Assembly (NCBI RefSeq): GCF_029784165.1
Contig: NC_073696.1
Location: 262,614,494 to 262,678,493, forward strand
DNA from: Wyeomyia smithii
Lineage: Eukaryota; Arthropoda; Insecta; Diptera; Culicidae
DNA length: 64,000 nucleotides
Reading direction: 5' to 3'
The notes beneath the pieces were generated by a model that ran no database searches, was not told where the DNA came from, and was given only the letters and a program-made list of their open reading frames with translations. Of the stretch, positions 1 to 10,970 are shown piece by piece; the stretch's first letter is position 1, and every line of letters begins with the position of its first letter. Made by a program: the position numbers and the translations under genes.

Positions 1-260
1 CTGCGGGCGAATTGCTTGCACACACACAACGATCGGAGGAAGGCGCGAATAAAAACGCCCTCACTTCCGGCACACGGGCTGCCAATTTCGGGTTTCGAAT
101 GCGACGCCAGCAGTAAAAGGCACAACGCCAACGCGTCTGGTTTTTTTTCGAGAGATGGCGTGCGCTGAATAGTACCTTTCATATAATACCATGGCGGCCA
201 ACGACTTCTGCGGTTTGTCGTGCTGAATTTCAAACTCGAATTCCTCTTCGGCAGCATTTT

Positions 261-330
261 ATTGGCTGTTCCGCTGCCTTTTGGCAATCCACTTATATAA
301 AGGACAGGTCCAGTTAGCGATCTTATCAAC
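261..330 (+). promoter_or_regulatory. TATA/CCAAT promoter-like segment
   Basis: An ATTGG (inverted CCAAT) at 261-265 is followed by a TATATAAA box at 294-301. A start site about 30 bp downstream would fall in the ATCTTATCAAC stretch at 320-330. An AATAAA signal lies soon after, near 380, so a long terminal repeat of a retrotransposon is an alternative to a host promoter. No open frame of convincing quality follows on the plus strand. Confidence 0.3.
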
Positions 331-1773
331 CGCTGGTCGCGCAGTGCACACAAACACAACATAATGCATAGATAGATTAAATAAACATTTATCTCTAGCA
401 ACTCTGTCAGACCAGTGGTTTAATTTGCTAGCACTGATAGCGCAGGGTCATCAAAAAAATAAGTTCGTCGCTTGCTTTTAGATACCAAGACCGGTGGAAC
501 ACGGTCGTAAATTGCCCTCGCAGATGACCTCGCTCGATATCGGAACATCAGTGCTTATGCAATGTATACAGCGGTAGTTGCTGTCCTACAAAACTAGAAG
601 AAAAAAAAAACGAAAGCAAGAGACACAAGGTGGGTTGACTTGAGCTATGCTGGCCGAAGCTCTGGGGAGGCGGAATAAAGTTTCTTTTTATGACAACCGC
701 CGCATACCGGAGCAATCTTCTGGCGCGTGAGCTCGTGCTCGACCGCACAGGTTAACCAGATTCAATCTTTTAATTAAACGGCAATTTGTTTCAATGTTGG
801 TGCTTAGAAGCGCGACGGAGAAATTGTATAGCTCTCTGCCGATAGGAAACACCTTCTGGTTTGATTTAAGACCAGCCGCGGACAGTTGTTTGTTTATGGT
901 ACGTACGTTTGTAATATCGATCGGAGTAAGGTCACTTTCTGTCGATTCGAATCGATGATGATTCACAGATCAGTGTTTGCTAAAATCTGAAAGGCGACGA
1001 CGAATCTACACGGAATACGATTGAGAAGTCACTATTTTACGGTCGACTTTGTTTTCAATCGTAATCTAAATATTTATTTATTGGCATTTCGTCCACAAAC
1101 AATGCGACGGTTGGTGTGGCGTACCGACCGGGAATTGACGGCTGTGTGGGGGAACATAAAGTTGTGCGGTTTTTCACGGCACCCATAAACCAAGTAGATA
1201 AACATAGAGAAATCTGAATACCTACACACCTTCTAAGTCACTTCTCTAGTCTGCAAATATTATTCATGTTTCAGGCGGAAGATTGGGTGAGATTTTTATC
1301 GAAATTTGCCACAGACAGAATCGCCAGACGGCGGGTGGGTGCAGACGATATGAAATTGCTTCTGTGGATAAACTTCAAAAAATGTGGAATGGTACGAAAT
1401 ATAGTATTTTTCTCTAACTTGTCATTTCGATTGTTACAATAAATAACTAAAAAACACTGTCTAGTAACAGTTTGAAAAGAGATGAAAATTATCTGCCGGC
1501 ATGTTTAAAGTAAAAATGTTCGAGGTTCTCAAAGCATTTTAATCAAGATTGATCTAATTACAAGATTTTGATCAATTTTTTTTTTCGAGTTTCATAGGCT
1601 TTCAAATTGAAGTTCTAATCGGCATCGACCTGTAACCCCTGATTCAGACGATGTTCAAATTTGCACCTCCAGAATGTTATGAACGTTCAAGAACAGGAAC
1701 ATGAAAACGATAAACAGTATTTTGATAAAGAAACGTCTATTAAAATTTCGAAAAGTAAATTAGAATTATCTTA
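331..1773. other. No recognised gene or element
   Basis: Mixed-composition DNA with short, non-conserved open frames on both strands. I see no domain, no terminal repeats and no RNA gene. The first 260 bases of the window are equally unassigned but relatively CpG-rich. Confidence 0.4.
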
Positions 1774-1790
1774 ATCAAACAGACAAAAAA

Positions 1791-1990
1791 GCAAAGCAAA
1801 GCCTTGGTGCTACATTCCGTATCGGAACTCGACCTTCTGTTTATTATACACAGACTTCGCAGCCAACTAGATAATTGCGGGGCTAGCGCTACGTTCCTTC
1901 TGACACTAACAGTTTCTCCCGAGCCGAGACTCGAACCTACGACGACTGGCTTGTTAGGCCAGCATCGTACCTCGAGACCAGTTGGGAGAG
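1791..1990 (-). mobile_element. tRNA-derived SINE, complete (Feilai-like)
   Basis: A 200-bp retroposon on the minus strand flanked by a perfect 17-bp target duplication, ATCAAACAGACAAAAAA, at 1774-1790 and 1991-2007. Read from 1990 downwards, the head folds like a tRNA: the anticodon arm is CTGGC / CTAACAA / GCCAG, so the apparent anticodon is AAC (Val-like). It is followed by a pol III B-box-like GGTTCGAGTCT. The 3' end is a T-rich GCTTTGC stretch. Related copies are at 32143-32666 (plus strand), at 16813-16883 (3' fragment) and, degenerate, at 33655-33775. Assignment to Feilai is inferred from the tRNA head and the mosquito context. Confidence 0.8.
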
Positions 1991-2007
1991 ATCAAACAGA
2001 CAAAAAA

Positions 2008-3059
2008 CGTAATTATCGTCTGTAGATTAGTCGATTTGACATTACTGAGTTGTTAATTTTAGCTCTATAATGACATAAGCATTGAGTGAAAATTGAATTA
2101 AAACTAAACTTTTTGGCCTGTTTTGAAAAAAATTCACAAAAAATGTCCCTCAGTTTTCCGGTAGATAAAAGTTGTTTTACTGATCAATGAAAATTATCGT
2201 GCTTGGTGAATTAACAACATAGAACGGTGAATTATTTGGTTTTCTCAATCTTTTTTAGAGCTATTATACAGTAATCTGTGTAATCAGACATAGGTAAATT
2301 TGGAAAAGGCCACTGAAAACGGCTGAAACGTCGGGCATTTTACACAGATGAGTCGCTCCATACGAAGTCTTCATACCACTTGGACACGACGATCACGGAT
2401 TTGGCTAAAAGCTGGAGAGATTATTCATCTAGATTCTCTCTGAAAAAAATTTAATTTTGGTGTCGATTGAAATACCCCTTTTTTACTTCTTGCAAAATAA
2501 CGTATTTTTTAAAATATTAAAAACACGCAATTCCAAAGAAAAAAGTAAGCAAATTGTTTTTGTATGTTTGTTTATTACCTGTTTATATCTGTCCATTACA
2601 TTATGACGAGAAAATTGAAATAAAATTACTTTCAATTTGATATCACCGTAGAATAAAACAATATAAAATGGCGACGAAAATGCAATAAAGAGATAAACCG
2701 ATATTTTCAATTGAAAAGTTGCTGGAAAATCATTGAGAAGAAAAAAGATGGCATCACTGCTGCAAAAAATAAAGATATATTTGGATTCCTTAATTGGCAG
2801 TAAAATCCTAAAAAATATCATTTGGGTTGTTCTTTGAGTTAGAAAGTTAACAGACATTTTTCATTGTTTAATATAAAAATTCATAGCTGGTTTCGTAAAA
2901 ATCCCAAGATTGACTCATATTAGGTGAAAATTTTCAAGGATCACGATGGAATAATGAAAATTCAAAATAAAAATGGCTGCATTTGCCGAAAAATTGCTAA
3001 TTTAGTTTTGAAATACAAAAATGATTTATCTGGCAACACGAAGAAATTTCGAAAAAGAA
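2008..3059. other. AT-rich DNA, nothing recognised
   Basis: Very AT-rich. A 124-codon open frame on the minus strand (2483-2857) is low-complexity and hydrophobic and resembles no family I know, so I treat it as chance. A stretch near 2320 reading GGCTGAAACGTCGGGC may be a dispersed repeat, but I cannot delimit it. Confidence 0.4.
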
Positions 3060-3358
3060 ACGTGACAAACAACTACCACAAAACTCCCTCTTACCCGTGA
3101 TGCTTGTGGAGTGAGCAGGAGTATATCTGGCCTCTAGTAGCAACAAGTATTGCACTAACTTTCCTTTCCTTTCTTCCTTTGATCTACGTTCTGGACCGGC
3201 GGGCGTCGGTACTGATCAGCATGCAGGGATCATTGGAGATGCACATCGAATAGCTAAATCCTAAGCAATAATTGATAAATTGGATGTGCAATTCCGGTCG
3301 ATCCTGGTCAGTAACGGAGTGGCAACCGGTGGTGATCAATCAAACAAAAAAAAAAAAA
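3060..3358 (+). mobile_element. Possible 3' end of a LINE with A-tail
   Basis: This segment is less AT-rich than its surroundings and ends in a run of 13 A at 3346-3358, as expected for a 5'-truncated retroposon tail. The block TAACGGAGTGGCAACC followed by GATCAATCA (about 3311-3340) recurs with changes at 51791-51822, where it ends in three CATGCT repeats instead of poly-A. No coding domain remains, so the clade is unknown. Confidence 0.35.
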
Positions 3359-3519
3359 TCTATCTGGGAACACTTCCGGTCCTTGGTTTAATTTCTTAGA
3401 AATCATCTATCAGTACCATTCTGACATCTTATGTCTATTAATTGTAAGGAACACAAAAACGAAAAAAATAGAAAAGAGCGATTGATTTTCGCACTTTCTC
3501 TATTTAGTATACCAGAAAA

Positions 3520-5150
3520 GGAGAAGCGAGTTTGTTTGGTTGAATGTAAAAAGAATATTCCAATTATTTTATCAGCCGTTCAAGATAATTTTGTTAAAAT
3601 CCGTTCAGTGCATTGTGGTCCAAAAGATCAAAAAAAGAAACTAATTTTCTTAGCGCATTCTAACTTCGTCGTTGCTTAATGGTGTCTTCGGTATAATTGT
3701 TTATATAAATGACCCGCATGATAATCCAAAGTTGTTCGAAGCTTCTTATGATGAAAAGAAAAAAAATGCTCGCTGTCATCCGGGCCGTGGGTTGTGTTTT
3801 TTCGGCTTCAAGTATATGGTGAAACAGTAGTCTGCTAGATCTTCAAAGTGCGCCCAAGCAAATTTCGAGTTAATTGGAAAGCAATATTTATATTATCCAA
3901 AAGCGTAGTGTATCAAGTAAGCGAGAATCGGATTTAAACAAGCATTGCAGTTTTCTCTGAAATCTATTGAAAATTACTAGTAAAAACCTATTAAAAGCAA
4001 AAGGTTCATTAATTTACACCAGTTGGGTCGATTGAAATAAATAAAATCAATATTAGTTCATAGTACTTGAGCTGAACTTCGAGGAATAGTATTGATATTA
4101 TTCCTCTACTTGCCCCTTTTTGCTGTTATCTTAAAGATATCGTACAAAGTTTTAATATATCATAACTTTGTAAGGAAAAGTCTTGGAGATGTGTAACCCC
4201 TAGCGAAAACGTGTGTTATGTGTGTCCCGACGGTTCTCAAAAACATCTTTTGTTTGTAAAATGCAAGTGCGAAAGTAATGTACAAAAAACTAAATTTTAA
4301 GTAACTTCTACATAAAATACTCTGTAAATCTGTACCCACATAACTTTTTGTGCTTTGAAATTATGCGAGTCATTTATACAAGAAAATGTTCCGAAGACCC
4401 CATTAAGAATGAAGCTGAAAGGCGCTAAGGAATTAAGTTCCACTTCTTGCCCTCTTAGACTACAGTAAGCATTTGAACATGATATTATAACATCTGATGC
4501 TTCCGCTGTATACGAACAGAAAGGGAGTTAATAATTGATTGAGAATTGAAAAAATATGTCCATTGTTATATCAAAAGTTTGGAGTGAACTTCGCGTATCG
4601 ATCAAGACATTGCTGTTTAAAATTCATTCAGTAAAAGTAACGGTTAATGCATTCGAAAGCCGGCACTTGACAGGTACGATTCTACACTATACCATCATGT
4701 TCTCATCCATAAAAGCGAGCTCGTGATCGGTTGAATTTTTACCCATCAATTAAAATTAAATGCATTCAAGCTCTACTTTTCGGCAGGTTGTTGTTGACAA
4801 AAAGTGAAGTTTCGGTGCATTATTACGTCACGCCACTGAAGCAAATGAGTGACTGATTTTCGCACATTCTTTCTTCATAGTAAGCCGAAACGAAACAAAA
4901 AACTAACAAAAAAGGAGCGAGCTTTAATTGGTTGAATGTGCACGATTTTAACGTTTAATTTTTAATCTTTATTATTGACAACATATTCTTATTATTACAC
5001 TTCAAGCATGGGTAATATTTGACCTGCTGATCGAGACATTCGCGTGTGAAATCCGTTAAATGATAATAGCCTAACGAGCATTTGGAAATTATATTACAAG
5101 ACCTCTTACAGCTACAGAAGGCGAGCTTGTGATTGATTGAAAGCTGCGAA
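3520..5150 (+). repeat. Degenerate periodic repeat, ~200 bp and ~430 bp spacing
   Basis: A motif of the form GCGAGCTTGTGATTGGTTGAA recurs in diverged form at about 3524, 4521, 4718, 4915 and 5118. The last four are spaced 197, 197 and 203 bp apart. A second motif, GATCAAGACATT followed by AAATTCRTT, appears near 3585, 4597 and 5028. Divergence is high and there is no coding signal. This could be an old tandem satellite or subrepeats of a degraded element. Confidence 0.35.
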
Positions 5151-5608
5151 ACAGAACTAAAAATTGGAGGGTTTCTTTTTTAATTCAATTATTCGCTAAT
5201 TTACTTTCACGAAGATAAGCAAATTATTATGGCACTAGTTTGGGGTAGCCTTAGTCGTTACTACAGCATGCCACCCTATTAAAGTGATTACGTAGTCCTA
5301 CGTCAAAAATATGCCCAGGTCACCATTTTATAAAATTGAATGAGGGTACATGTTAACCTATGATAGCTTTCGATGTATTTTTATCCCATAATAAAAATCA
5401 TTCAACTATCTGTCCTCGTCTTTGACATAATTTTGTCGGAGTTGTAGAACACTACGGTTCTTCTGTGAAGTTGCAGAATATTGATTAGTTTAGTGAAAAT
5501 TTATCTGGACAATCATTTGGGAAGGTCTGAAGTTTGGGAACCTTTTTTTTATACATCGATGTAATTAGATAATGGCGAGGAGAAAGGTGGTCAAGAAATA
5601 GCTTTCAG

Positions 5609-5751
5609 GCCTCTGCCATGCTGAATGCCAACGCGAGCGATTGGGCGAGATTCTTGCCGTAGGTAAATAAACAGCCGTAATAGAGCCGTTCATTAACCTA
5701 CGGCAAAAATCTCTCCCGATCGCTCGCGTTGGCGTTTAGCCTGGCAGAGGC
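5609..5751. mobile_element. 143-bp MITE with ~60-bp terminal inverted repeats
   Basis: The ends read GCCTCTGCCATGCTGAA and, inverted, GCCTCTGCCAGGCTAAA, and pairing continues inward for about 60 bp, leaving a short AT-rich loop. The element is flanked by TTCAG at 5604-5608 and 5752-5756, a likely 5-bp target duplication. There is no coding capacity. The superfamily is uncertain. Confidence 0.7.
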
Positions 5752-5756
5752 TTCAG

Positions 5757-8265
5757 GAAGTTGTCTGAATTTTCATTTGAAAGCATTGGAGAATTGAAAT
5801 TCAAGATCTTACACTGAAAAATAATTATTGAAAAAACAAAATGAGAATTTCAGAAATCGATCATTGCAGATTTAAAAAAAAAAAGTTTTCTAGATAAACA
5901 ATTTAGTTGCTTGAAAGAGTTCAATGCAATCAACTTTTAAAGTTTGAATGTTTAAGTTTGGAGCAAAAGACATGAAAAAATTTTTGCTACAAAAACTTTT
6001 TTTTTCTACCATGATTTGTTCGAAAGAAATTTAGGTTACTAGATCGTCTGTCTGATAAACTTATTTTGAAAAAATTTGAGATGACCAGTTTTTTTAAAGC
6101 ACTGTTTGCTTTTAAAAGTTTGTTTTTCAGTGCAGCATCTCGAACTTTTTGATTTTTCACTAGTTTTTAATGAAAGCTCAGACCATTCGCTAGAAGTCAT
6201 CCATTGACTTCGGTTACTGATTTATAAAAAAATCTTCAGCCTTAGTCAAATTTTAGTCCTGATCATTTAAAAAAAAATATGCAAAGTTGCTTGGTTTTGT
6301 AAGGTTTGTACATCCACGAAGTTTTATTGAGTTGTGGGAGGATGCTGCCAACATCGAGTGGGAGTGAAGTTAGGGATTGTAATAAGGGATGGTTTCTCTG
6401 GTTTTTAAACTAATATGTTGTTGTAAACGGCGAAACTTTTCGATCGTTTTCATTGCAGTTGGCAAATAAAGGAATAAGAACCCGGAAAAAATGAATACTA
6501 AAAGTTCTACCATTTTCTTCAATTGTGTTCATCCGAAATTGTACGACTTTTACAAATGCATTTGCAGCATTCGCATGCGACTCAAGTTACTCAACCAAGC
6601 TAGCTAAAATCTAACCACTTGTATCGTACTGGTTAAAATTTCCGATCGAAACATGTGATTGATGATAAACAACTGATAAACTGATAAAACAAAAGTTGCA
6701 CCAGTACTGGTGTTAGACCCCGAGCATAATAGACAAAATTTCTAAAGGCTACCGATGTCGTTAGCTGTTCTTCCGGTTAATCAATCAGACGAAACGGGGC
6801 TCGGTGATACCTTGAGGTTTTTTTTTTGATCGATAAGTTTCCGGTATACGTCATTACACCTATTAGGGGCATGTTTTCCCCGTATATCGGAGGTTAGTAT
6901 CTACAGGCGAACTAGACAATTGAAAATTTTCCACACCAATCTTATCAATAGTCTAGCCCCGAGACGATATCGCAGAGACACGTGAATTTCTTTTTTCTCA
7001 AAATTTCACTTCCAAAAGAAGACACCCAGCATGCAAGGAAACACCGTCGGTTGTCGTTACCTTCACAGACGCTGCAATAATTAACCAATGGGACTATGTC
7101 TACTCACAATTTGTCACTGCTAGAATGGTTCATGTTTGCCGCCACGCACACCTGATACTTATTCCGAGGGACAGTCATTTTTTTTAATTAGATAATTTAT
7201 TTTCCCTGTTTACGGTTTCGGCACAGCAAAACCCCATCTTCCTGGCACTCACGGTTACGTCAAACGTGTACACCCGAAACCACTCCACGTGTAGTAGCTC
7301 TCGACTCACTAACCCCACTTGATTTCAATTAACACATCTGCAAAACCCACCCAAACGAGTAAAAGCAAAATTCGAATAAAGCAGCGATAACCACCTGTTA
7401 GTGCACCGACCGCTGCCGAGAGCCGTGTGTTGCTTCTGTAGCTGCTGCGAAGATTCCGTCACTGCCGTCGGGTTTTCTCCGCCACTAATCCGTGCGCTTG
7501 CCTTGCCGTACGCAATGACAGTCGGTGTGAATGACGGTACCAATGCTGACCACTTTCCAGCTGATTGTTTCAACTCAGTAGCCCGTGTGGTCTGCGTCTG
7601 CGCCTGCTCCCGGTTTTGGTTCGTTACTGCACTGCACGCGTGTGCGTGCGTGTGTGTGATGATGGTACTCTTAGCCAGAGATTACTAACTACTTTTATTG
7701 CTGACGTTTTTGGCACAACCACTCGCGAACAAACCTAAATCCGCACAAATAATGAACGCCTTCGTACTTTTGTTTTGGGTAAAATCAATTCCGCCGGCGT
7801 CGGGAGTGTCGTTCTCGGGTACAATTTCATGCATCGAACGAACAAAAAAAAAATAAATATCTGCTATAAATACTTGTATTGTTTTAATTCTAGAAACAAA
7901 CACAACAAAAACAATAAAATGCAGAATGGGGAAAAAAACACTGCTTTTACTTGTCGTTGACTGTCGCAAATTAATTCTGACAGATTGCTTCGTTAGGTTG
8001 ACAATAAATAGCACACTTATCTTCACCGCAGAAGCATGCACACAGTATTCTTTTGTTTATTCGTTTTCGCCACTGCGACCGGCTTTCTTTCCATTCCTTG
8101 CCGATCGCTTAATTTTTTATTAAGTTGTTTTTTTTTTGGTGTGTATCCACTTGTGTTACGCTTGGAGTCAAGTGCGCGAGTATAGAAGGGCGGAGCCTTT
8201 ACCTGACGAGTTTAAGTCTAATTACCGAACAATAACAATAGTCACTTAAGTATTTTCTCTGCTGA
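5757..8265. other. Host-like non-coding DNA, no element recognised
   Basis: AT-rich up to about 7000, then increasingly CpG-rich from 7000 to 8120. If the minus-strand first exon at 8266-8526 is real, this would be its first intron. There are several overlapping open frames of 60-118 codons on both strands, none with a recognisable domain. A TG/CG-rich simple stretch lies at about 7635-7665. Confidence 0.4.
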
Positions 8266-8526
8266 TTAGCGTGTGTGTAGTAGATGCAGGACTCGGCTAA
8301 CGTTTGGTTTTCGCCCTGAGAAGCAGAGTGGGACATATTTGTCTATCCTTCTGCACGTACTAGGAGATTGTTGGTGTCCCGTCGATAATAATAAGTAAAT
8401 GTGATGGATCGGATTCGCGCGCCTTGTAGTATCTCCCGCATCGGAAGTCGAAGTGATGTGGTCCTGATCTGCACAACCGGAATATAAACAAACAAAAGCA
8501 AAAGCGACCGTCAGCGACGCGAGCAT
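8266..8526 (-). CDS. Candidate first coding exon with signal peptide (hypothetical)
   Basis: The minus-strand frame starting at the ATG at 8524-8526 encodes a typical secretory N terminus: MLASLTVAFAFVCLYSGCA, a short basic-free start, a hydrophobic core and a plausible cleavage after GCA, then a polar segment DQDHITSTSDAGD. The frame stays open to 8266. A splice donor matching GTACGT starts at 8360 on the minus strand, so the true exon may end at 8361. It lies about 70 bp downstream of a plausible TATA-like box and two CCAAT boxes. An in-frame ATG at 8551-8553 is possible, but it would bury the signal peptide. No family is recognised, and downstream exons are not visible in the window. It could be a chance frame. 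Confidence 0.28.
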   Translation of the reverse strand: MLASLTVAFAFVCLYSGCADQDHITSTSDAGDTTRRANPIHHIYLLLSTGHQQSPSTCRRIDKYVPLCFSGRKPNVSRVLHLLHTR

Positions 8527-8597
8527 GCGATCGGATCCGTGTGCGATATTCAACTAACCGGTCGGCGTCGCGAAGCGGGCCGAAATTCGCAAAGCTT

Positions 8598-8700
8598 CGA
8601 CGCTCGGTTCGTTTATTTACGTCGCTAAAAATAGAAATGCTGTCATCGCGGGCCGCGATTGGTTCGCGATGGCGTCATCCTCTCGCTGTGATTGGTTGGA
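8598..8700 (-). promoter_or_regulatory. Minus-strand promoter candidate (two CCAAT boxes, TATA-like)
   Basis: Reading on the minus strand, CCAAT boxes (ATTGG on the plus strand) lie at 8691-8695 and 8658-8662. A TATA-like CTATTTTTAG follows at 8625-8634, predicting a start near 8600, about 75 bp upstream of the secretory ATG at 8526. The surrounding 8.5-9.0 kb is CpG-rich, unlike most of the window. Confidence 0.35.
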
Positions 8701-9159
8701 GGCTCGCTATCGTGTTGAGTAGGACGCATGTGTCCCGCGCCGATGGCGAGTCTACTGTGTAACGCTGGTGTTGGTGTTGGTGTTGGAGCTTGGATTGGAA
8801 GCACGTGAGTGAAAGAATGGCCCGGCAATGTCAAAGCGCGAAAAGCCGGTCCTGTTGGTGGTTGTTTCGCGGTGGCGTCCAGCGACGTACAGCGAGCTGG
8901 TGGAAAATGAATCGAACCTGGCAGCCGGCTTTGGATTTGAATGGATATTCCGCCGACCGCTCTATAGGCGGGGGAAACATCGAGAGAAACGCAATAAACG
9001 CGAGAAGACGAAGCGCGCGACGTATTGTGTGTGTATGATAATGTCGGCTTAAATGGATTTGTGCGATGGGCACTGGTTGTGTGGAAGGCTACAGTCAGTG
9101 CATTAAATGTTGGCAACTAAAACGTTCATTAGCATTGATAGTATATTTGAAATCATACC
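8701..9159. other. CpG-rich segment with GTTGGT simple repeat
   Basis: Contains a short GTTGGT-type simple repeat at about 8765-8786. Open frames occur in all directions because stop codons are rare in this GC-rich stretch, and none shows a domain. It probably lies upstream of the candidate minus-strand promoter. Confidence 0.35.
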
Positions 9160-10190
9160 CCGATTGTTTTGACGGGAAACTACGTCTTTGTTAGCTATAC
9201 TGGAATGCATTCTGTAAAATTGGAAATGAAACTGGCCGTCAGATTTCAAACGATAAAAATAGCATAACCACATGATGGATAACAATAACCAATATGTTGT
9301 TGGATAGATAAAATGTTGAACAATTTCATAATACGCTAGTTATCATTATTAGTTTATTGCTCAGCGGTAAAAACTGATAAAAAGTTTCAAGGACGACAAA
9401 TTTACACAGCCGACATGAGTAGACACCAACCATTTACTGTGGTACTCTTCATATTAGTATTAAAAACTGACAGAGTGACTCCGTCCCAACAGGTCAATTA
9501 ATGTTTACGTCCATAAACTTAGACTAATTTGATGTCTCGAAGGTAAAGGTTTTTCGAAAAGTTTGAAACAGTCCTTTTCCTTAAACAATTTTTTAGTTTG
9601 CTGTTAGAACCTAATAAAAACTGATGTCTTGAAAGAAAACATGCTGCCAGAAGCAACAGTACTGTATCACTGCAGCGGTACACGATTTCTATTCGTGTGC
9701 AATTAACAGTTTATCTCATGAATGTGGTTATTATAAAACCATAAATTACTCAACAAGAATTAAACATTATTGCCACGGTAATAAGTTATTTTTATCTCAT
9801 TTTATTGTCGATATTTTGAATAATCGTTACCGGCATGCAAGAGTAAATTCGTAAAAAAAAAAAAAACAAAACTATAGAAGAGTGAGAGCCGATTTTTTTG
9901 TCTTACTAAGATTTATTTAGAATGATATATTTTGATTTTTCACTTCACAAATAATATTATGAATATGAAATTTTGCAAATTAATAAACTTGTCATGCAAA
10001 AAGTAAAAATTAATCTTTTTAAAAAAATTAACTTCGTTATAGTTGTTTATTGCTTCGATTTTCGCTGGATCTTGTTGATAATTTTGTTTGACATATTTTT
10101 AATGTTTTCCTATTAGTGAAATTATGTACCGGCTTCAAAATTATTTTCAGAGTGAGATTCGTATTCATTGCTCAAATTCAAATTCATTGC
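9160..10190 (+). repeat. Dispersed repeat (GGACTACGTCTTTG family), diverged copy
   Basis: Colinear with 23426-24660: shared blocks include ACTACGTCTTTGTT, CCACATGATGGATAA, AATATGTTGTTGGA, ATGTCTCGAAGGTAAA and AGAAGAGTRAGAGCC, in the same order and at similar spacing. A more distant relative is at 30841-31300. No protein domain is seen. It is probably a non-autonomous transposon or the non-coding part of one. This copy lacks the GTGGGA at its left end (reads GACGGGAAACTACG). Confidence 0.6.
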
Positions 10191-10702
10191 TTATATCAGC
10201 AAGGATGTGAATTTTTTGTTTGCTCTATTGTTTCCTGTTGTTGCATTCAAGAGTGATCGCAAATGATAAGTTCGGAGCCAACTTTTCTCTACTGGTTTTG
10301 CACTACCATTGCAGCTGGCAATTTTTTATTTTTATCCTCTCGGATGGAAGCAGATAACAGAAGATGCAACGCACTCTCAGTTTCGCAACAGTTTGTTTAC
10401 GCTGTTGAGTGTTGTACATTTCAGCTATGCGGCCGGAAGACATCAACATTTTGTTCGTGCTGACAGACATGAGGATGGATTTCGAATTGCTGTTGTATAG
10501 TCGAATTTTCAAACGTATTTGTTAGATGTTATAACATTTAAATGAAGTGTAATGATGATTTTAAAAATTGTGTGCGAATAGTGTAAATCCACTAGTAAAA
10601 TGATTGGTTTTAACAGAAGTAGCCTATATTATTCTTTGGACCGTGTTTTGGAAAACAAGCATTAAGCATCCGCATTTCAACAATGTTTGACAATTTCCAA
10701 TA
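10191..10702. other. Nothing recognised
   Basis: Short open frames only (up to 69 codons, overlapping on both strands). No repeat partner within the window was found. Confidence 0.35.
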
Positions 10703-10970
10703 GGCATAAATTACGTTACGCAAAAAATCCAATTTTTGGACCCCCACCCCCCTAATGTAACGAAATGTAACGCCATCGCCTACCCTCTATGAAAATTACG
10801 TAACGCTGTAGAAGAATTTTTCTGCTGAAAATGCTAGTTTCTGGACAGTCTTCTCAGAGATTTTTCGTTACGTAACGCTGATCTTACCTCCCCCCTCCCC
10901 TATGTAACATATCTTAACGCTCAAGAATACCCCCCCTCCCCCTATGAGCGTTACGTAATTTATGGATGCC
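10703..10970. mobile_element. MITE with AAATTACGTNACGC termini
   Basis: The left end reads GGCATAAATTACGTTACGC, and the right end, inverted, reads GGCATCCATAAATTACGTAA. Internally the element has C-rich homopolymers and repeated TAACG units, with a second pair of CGTTACGTAACG-like palindromes. It is about 268 bp with no coding capacity. This end structure resembles small elements common in mosquito genomes. Target duplication is not clear. Confidence 0.6.

Noticed and set aside
2483..2857. 124-codon minus-strand open frame
   Set aside because: AT-rich, hydrophobic, low-complexity translation with no family signature, no splice or promoter context; expected by chance in such composition.
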